This document shows positions 61,154-64,000 of a DNA stretch of 64,000 bases, one piece after another. The stretch lies in the NCBI GenBank assembly GCA_001804815.1, contig MHBI01000092.1, forward strand, positions 1 to 64,000, given 5' to 3'. The DNA comes from Lentisphaerae bacterium GWF2_50_93. Its GTDB lineage: Bacteria > Verrucomicrobiota > Lentisphaeria > Victivallales > GWF2-50-93. The notes below the pieces were generated by a model. That model ran no database searches. It was not told where the DNA came from and saw only the letters and a program-made list of their open reading frames with translations. The stretch's first letter is position 1. The number at the start of each line of letters is the position of its first letter. The position numbers were made by a program, and so were the translations under genes.

Positions 61154-62689
61154 CTACTTTGTTACTCTCAATACTTCCTCAAAGGTCGTTTCCCCGTTTG
61201 CGAAGCGGCGTATTCCATCTGCGACAATGGTAGTCATTCCCTGCTCGATCGCAGTACGCTGGATCTCTTCCAAGGTGGCGTTGTTGCGGATAAGCGCCGA
61301 AATTTCAGGAGTTACCTTCAGTGTTTCCGCTATTGCCCTCCTGCCGCGATAACCAAGCATTGCGCATTTTGGACATCCTACCGCCATCCTGTATGTATGA
61401 GGGAGCGAAGACCAGTCAAGCCCTCCTGAACGTGCCATGCCGGAAGCCCTGCCGATGATGTCGGTGGTAGGTACAGACTCCTTTGAACAGCTGGGACAAA
61501 GTATTCTGACCAGTCTCTCGCTGAGTATGAACTTTATAGTGTCGGAAGTGAGCATCGTATCTCCGCTTAAATCTATCAGTCTTCTTATGGTGGCCGCCGC
61601 TGATTCAGCATGCATTGATGAAAGAGTGACATGTCCTGTGAGCGTCGCCATCTGCAGGAGTTTCAACTGGTCGCACTCGCGGATCTCGGAGTTCATGATG
61701 ACATCCGGATCGCACCTGAGAACGGCGCGGGTCGCGTTGATATATGTCATGCCAGCAGGAACATTAAGCCCAACCTGCACAGTCTTTTCAAGCATGTATT
61801 CCACGGGATCTTCTATGCTGATTATCTTCAAGGCGTCCTTCTTCTGGAAACTGTGGAGGAAGGCATACATGACCGTTGTTTTTCCGGATCCCGTGGGGCC
61901 TGATACAATTATCATTCCACTCGGCTGGTTGAGCGCCTCATGGACTTTTTCAAGGTTGTTCGGGGAAATATGCATCGCATCTATGTCAAGTTTTACCGCA
62001 TTTGAATCAAGAATCCTTATCGTGACTGTTTCTCCGAGCGCAGAAGGAAGAAAGCACGCCCTGAGATCAAGGGTCTTCTTGTCGTTGTCCACCTTGATGA
62101 TGATGCGTCCATCCTGAGGGCGCTGACGTTCGTGGAGATCGCATTTTGCCATGCTTTTGAATTCATCTATTACTGGTTGCAGGAGCCTTGAATCAAATTC
62201 AGCGGCTGTCCTGAGAACTCCGTCTATGCGGTATCTCAGCAATACATGGTTGGCCATCAGATCTCCGGCAAGCGGGTGAGGGGACAGGTGTATGTCGCTT
62301 GACCGCAGGAAGTATCCCAGGCTGATTATTCCGCTTATGATGGATTTCAGCTTGTCATTTCCTGTCTGGATGGCGCTTTTGGCACCGAGTTCAGTCAGTT
62401 TCTCCGAGATAAACCCGAGAAGCGGATCAGGGCTTGCTGAAAGATCGATCCTGGGGCTTTCCCCTTTTAGGAAACGGTCTAATTCATCTTTGTAGAACCT
62501 CCACTGGCGTCCCACCTTCATTCCCTTGAGCTTTCCAGACCTCAGCCAACGATAGAAAGTAGGGCGCGTGGTCTTGAGGTAGGATATCGCCCCGTCCATG
62601 TCGACAATCCCAGTTTCAGCATCCTTCCGATCAATTTCAGACTTTTCCAGGGACTTGCCAGCGGCTTTGAATTTCAGGTTCTTTTGCAT
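61154..62689 (-). CDS. PilB/GspE-like ATPase with N-terminal helix-turn-helix (paralog 3)
   Basis: A 511-residue protein from the ATG at 62689, which has a strong AAAGGAGG site. Residues about 28-80 are an excisionase-type winged helix (GAISYLKTTRPTFYRWLRSG, then KVGRQWRFYKDELDRFLKG). No MshEN-type N-domain follows; the ATPase core starts near 100, with Walker A GPTGSGKTT, EDPVEYMLEKTVQVG, a Walker B equivalent LRCDPDVIMNSEIREC and HVTLSSMHAESAAATIRRL. The zinc knuckle is CPSCSKE with CPKCAMLGYRGR. It may act as an ATPase whose activity or location depends on DNA or on a partner that reads the helix-turn-helix. Confidence 0.88.
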   Translation of the reverse strand: MQKNLKFKAAGKSLEKSEIDRKDAETGIVDMDGAISYLKTTRPTFYRWLRSGKLKGMKVGRQWRFYKDELDRFLKGESPRIDLSASPDPLLGFISEKLTELGAKSAIQTGNDKLKSIISGIISLGYFLRSSDIHLSPHPLAGDLMANHVLLRYRIDGVLRTAAEFDSRLLQPVIDEFKSMAKCDLHERQRPQDGRIIIKVDNDKKTLDLRACFLPSALGETVTIRILDSNAVKLDIDAMHISPNNLEKVHEALNQPSGMIIVSGPTGSGKTTVMYAFLHSFQKKDALKIISIEDPVEYMLEKTVQVGLNVPAGMTYINATRAVLRCDPDVIMNSEIRECDQLKLLQMATLTGHVTLSSMHAESAAATIRRLIDLSGDTMLTSDTIKFILSERLVRILCPSCSKESVPTTDIIGRASGMARSGGLDWSSLPHTYRMAVGCPKCAMLGYRGRRAIAETLKVTPEISALIRNNATLEEIQRTAIEQGMTTIVADGIRRFANGETTFEEVLRVTK

Positions 62690-62854
62690 AAGCGCCTCCT
62701 TTATTATCATAACATATCATTGTCTCTATGAAATACTATAATAAATAATATACAGAAGGCAAGACCGGGTTTTTAATATTATCTGCAAGATATTGGTAGT
62801 CAGATAGAAAAAGAGTAGATGTTTGACGTGGAATAGCGTGGAATCAGGAATTAA

Positions 62855-63112
62855 TCACAGGGACTGTGCGATCTTCCTGCATTCGAACAGGACTTTTTCT
62901 CCAACGGCGCCTGCGCACTTCTCGACAATGAATTCCTCGTCCGTTATCCTGCCCTCGAGATCAAGCATCATTCCAAGTCCGGCTGATGCGGAAAAGGAAT
63001 TGCCGTCCCATTCCACGTAATCTGAGTAGCCCAGATCGTCAAGGGCTTTCTCTACAAGTTTCCTGACCTCGGATGCATTTCCCCTGCTGTGCTTGTGAAT
63101 GAATTCAGCCAT
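62855..63112 (-). CDS. Small conserved-looking protein of unknown function
   Basis: About 85 residues from the ATG at 63112; an in-frame TTG start nine bases earlier is also possible. The composition is ordinary for a folded cytoplasmic protein, with a helical N-terminus (NASEVRKLVEKALDDLGY) and a beta stretch (VEWDGNSFSASAGLGMMLDLEG). The pattern recalls small polyhydroxyalkanoate-system-like proteins, but I cannot assign a family. Confidence 0.5.
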   Translation of the reverse strand: MAEFIHKHSRGNASEVRKLVEKALDDLGYSDYVEWDGNSFSASAGLGMMLDLEGRITDEEFIVEKCAGAVGEKVLFECRKIAQSL

Positions 63113-63377
63113 TTCCAGCAAATCTCCAGTTTGTTGATCAAAGGAATTTCAATAACCTTAATCTACATTGAAATTCCGGATATGCCATCTTTGACCGATT
63201 TGGTTTTCATTATAAAGAATCTCCGATCCACCCTATGTGCCCGGGTATCTGTCCGCAATACCCCGCTGCTTGCGGCTTGGATAGGATAGATGTCGGGAGA
63301 TTCTTTATTTCCCGTGAAAAAATGTTTTATTGAACTATAGTCAAAAAAATCAATCGAACCCTTAAATGGAGAAATGC

Positions 63378-64000
63378 ATGTCTAATTGGAAATATGTAAT
63401 AAAGCAGTACAGGAAGGAACAGAATCATTTTCTTGAAGCCATTTTTACACAGTCGAACGGCTACCTTGGAATGAGGGGGTATCATGAGGAGGGTATTCCC
63501 GGTCATGACGGAATTCCAGCAGTCCCTTCAGCAGAAAAGATTGAAAGCAATCCCGAACAGTTCATCGCCGGCTACTTCGACAAGTCGCCACTCACCGGAA
63601 ATTCAATGGTCAATATCCCAACTCTTAAGTTGCTATACATTTATTTAAACGGTGAAAAACTTGATCTCTCAGCCGGAAAAGTCTCCAGTTACTCAAGAAC
63701 TCTCGACATGTCATGCGCTCTTTCGGAAAGATCGTTCATCTGGACTTCCCCCAAAGGAAACAAGACCTTTGTTTCTTTTACGTCTTTTCTGAGCTATCCA
63801 AGGAGGCATGTCTATCTTACCAGCATAACAATAAAGCCAGTCAACTGGTCCGGAGAAGCCATCCTTGCCGACACTTTCGACAGCACAGGACTCTCCCAGA
63901 AGCAGACGCACTACGGGATTGTCTCACATGGGGATTTCGACAACGGCCATTTCTGCGAGATTCGCACAAATACGAGCAGGCTCCGTGCCGTCATGGCTGC
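63378..64000 (+). CDS. GH65-type phosphorylase or hydrolase, N-terminal part (runs off window)
   Basis: The frame opens with ATG at 63378 (AATGGAGA upstream) and stays open to the window edge, about 207 codons. EAIFTQSNGYLGMRGYHEEG is the conserved start of the GH65 N-terminal beta domain (maltose, trehalose and kojibiose phosphorylases, and related hydrolases), and TSITIKPVNWSGEA continues the fold. The catalytic barrel with the acid Glu lies beyond the window, so phosphorylase cannot be told from hydrolase. No signal peptide, hence cytoplasmic, which favours a phosphorylase. Confidence 0.75.
   Translation, partial: MSNWKYVIKQYRKEQNHFLEAIFTQSNGYLGMRGYHEEGIPGHDGIPAVPSAEKIESNPEQFIAGYFDKSPLTGNSMVNIPTLKLLYIYLNGEKLDLSAGKVSSYSRTLDMSCALSERSFIWTSPKGNKTFVSFTSFLSYPRRHVYLTSITIKPVNWSGEAILADTFDSTGLSQKQTHYGIVSHGDFDNGHFCEIRTNTSRLRAVMA

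Overview
The window looks like a bacterial chromosome of moderate GC, most likely from the PVC group and possibly Lentisphaerota. This rests on a short alanyl-tRNA synthetase, an ADP-ribosylglycohydrolase with an extra C-terminal domain, AraC-controlled glycosidases, a PL5-type alginate lyase, several type IV pilus/type II secretion ATPases, and many small palindromic repeats. The phylum is an inference from gene content; no rRNA gene is present.

Bases 1 to about 21,500 are an accessory island of defence and toxin-antitoxin genes, almost all on the minus strand. From left to right it holds a secreted lytic transglycosylase between 25-bp direct repeats; an ADP-ribosylglycohydrolase; an internally deleted and truncated copy of a PIN / XRE-ImmA module; a VapC-like PIN toxin behind an unusual 315-residue partner; a DUF3800 protein; the intact PIN / XRE-ImmA module; a divergent Fic protein; and a type I restriction operon. 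The operon order is hsdR, an OLD-like ATPase-TOPRIM gene, a fused hsdM-hsdS, and a nuclease-like gene with an ExE active-site pattern. A J-domain protein and hipBA complete the island. Three short tails of lost hsdS genes lie between 7.2 and 12 kb and record past turnover of the specificity gene.

Bases 21,500 to 30,500 hold a carbohydrate-use region: an AraC regulator divergent from a GH51-type lipoprotein, a GH5 glycosidase, a UroD/MtaA-like protein, an EEP-fold hydrolase and an amidohydrolase. The two glycosidases share a conserved upstream site made of two TTGGC(A/G)AT half-sites exactly 21 bp apart, with a -10 box exactly 38 bp beyond the second half-site. A weaker version lies before the ADP-ribosylglycohydrolase. 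This looks like an AraC-type regulon.

Bases 30,500 to 54,500 are mostly housekeeping and envelope genes: a second lytic transglycosylase, DUF3047, a LysE-like exporter, an OlsB/OlsA-like ornithine-lipid pair, a CobS-like membrane protein, argS, a parvulin isomerase, a nucleotide-sugar operon, an ECF sigma/anti-sigma operon, a NifU-type scaffold, a damaged alginate lyase, STAS, short alaS, carA, a DUF1573-thioredoxin-DsbD fusion, comEC and a lipoprotein.

Bases 54,500 to 62,700 form a type IV pilus / type II secretion block (PilC/GspF, PilT and three PilB/GspE paralogs, one with a DNA-binding helix-turn-helix in place of the usual N-domain), interrupted by tRNA-Thr(UGU). The window ends inside a GH65-type phosphorylase or hydrolase.
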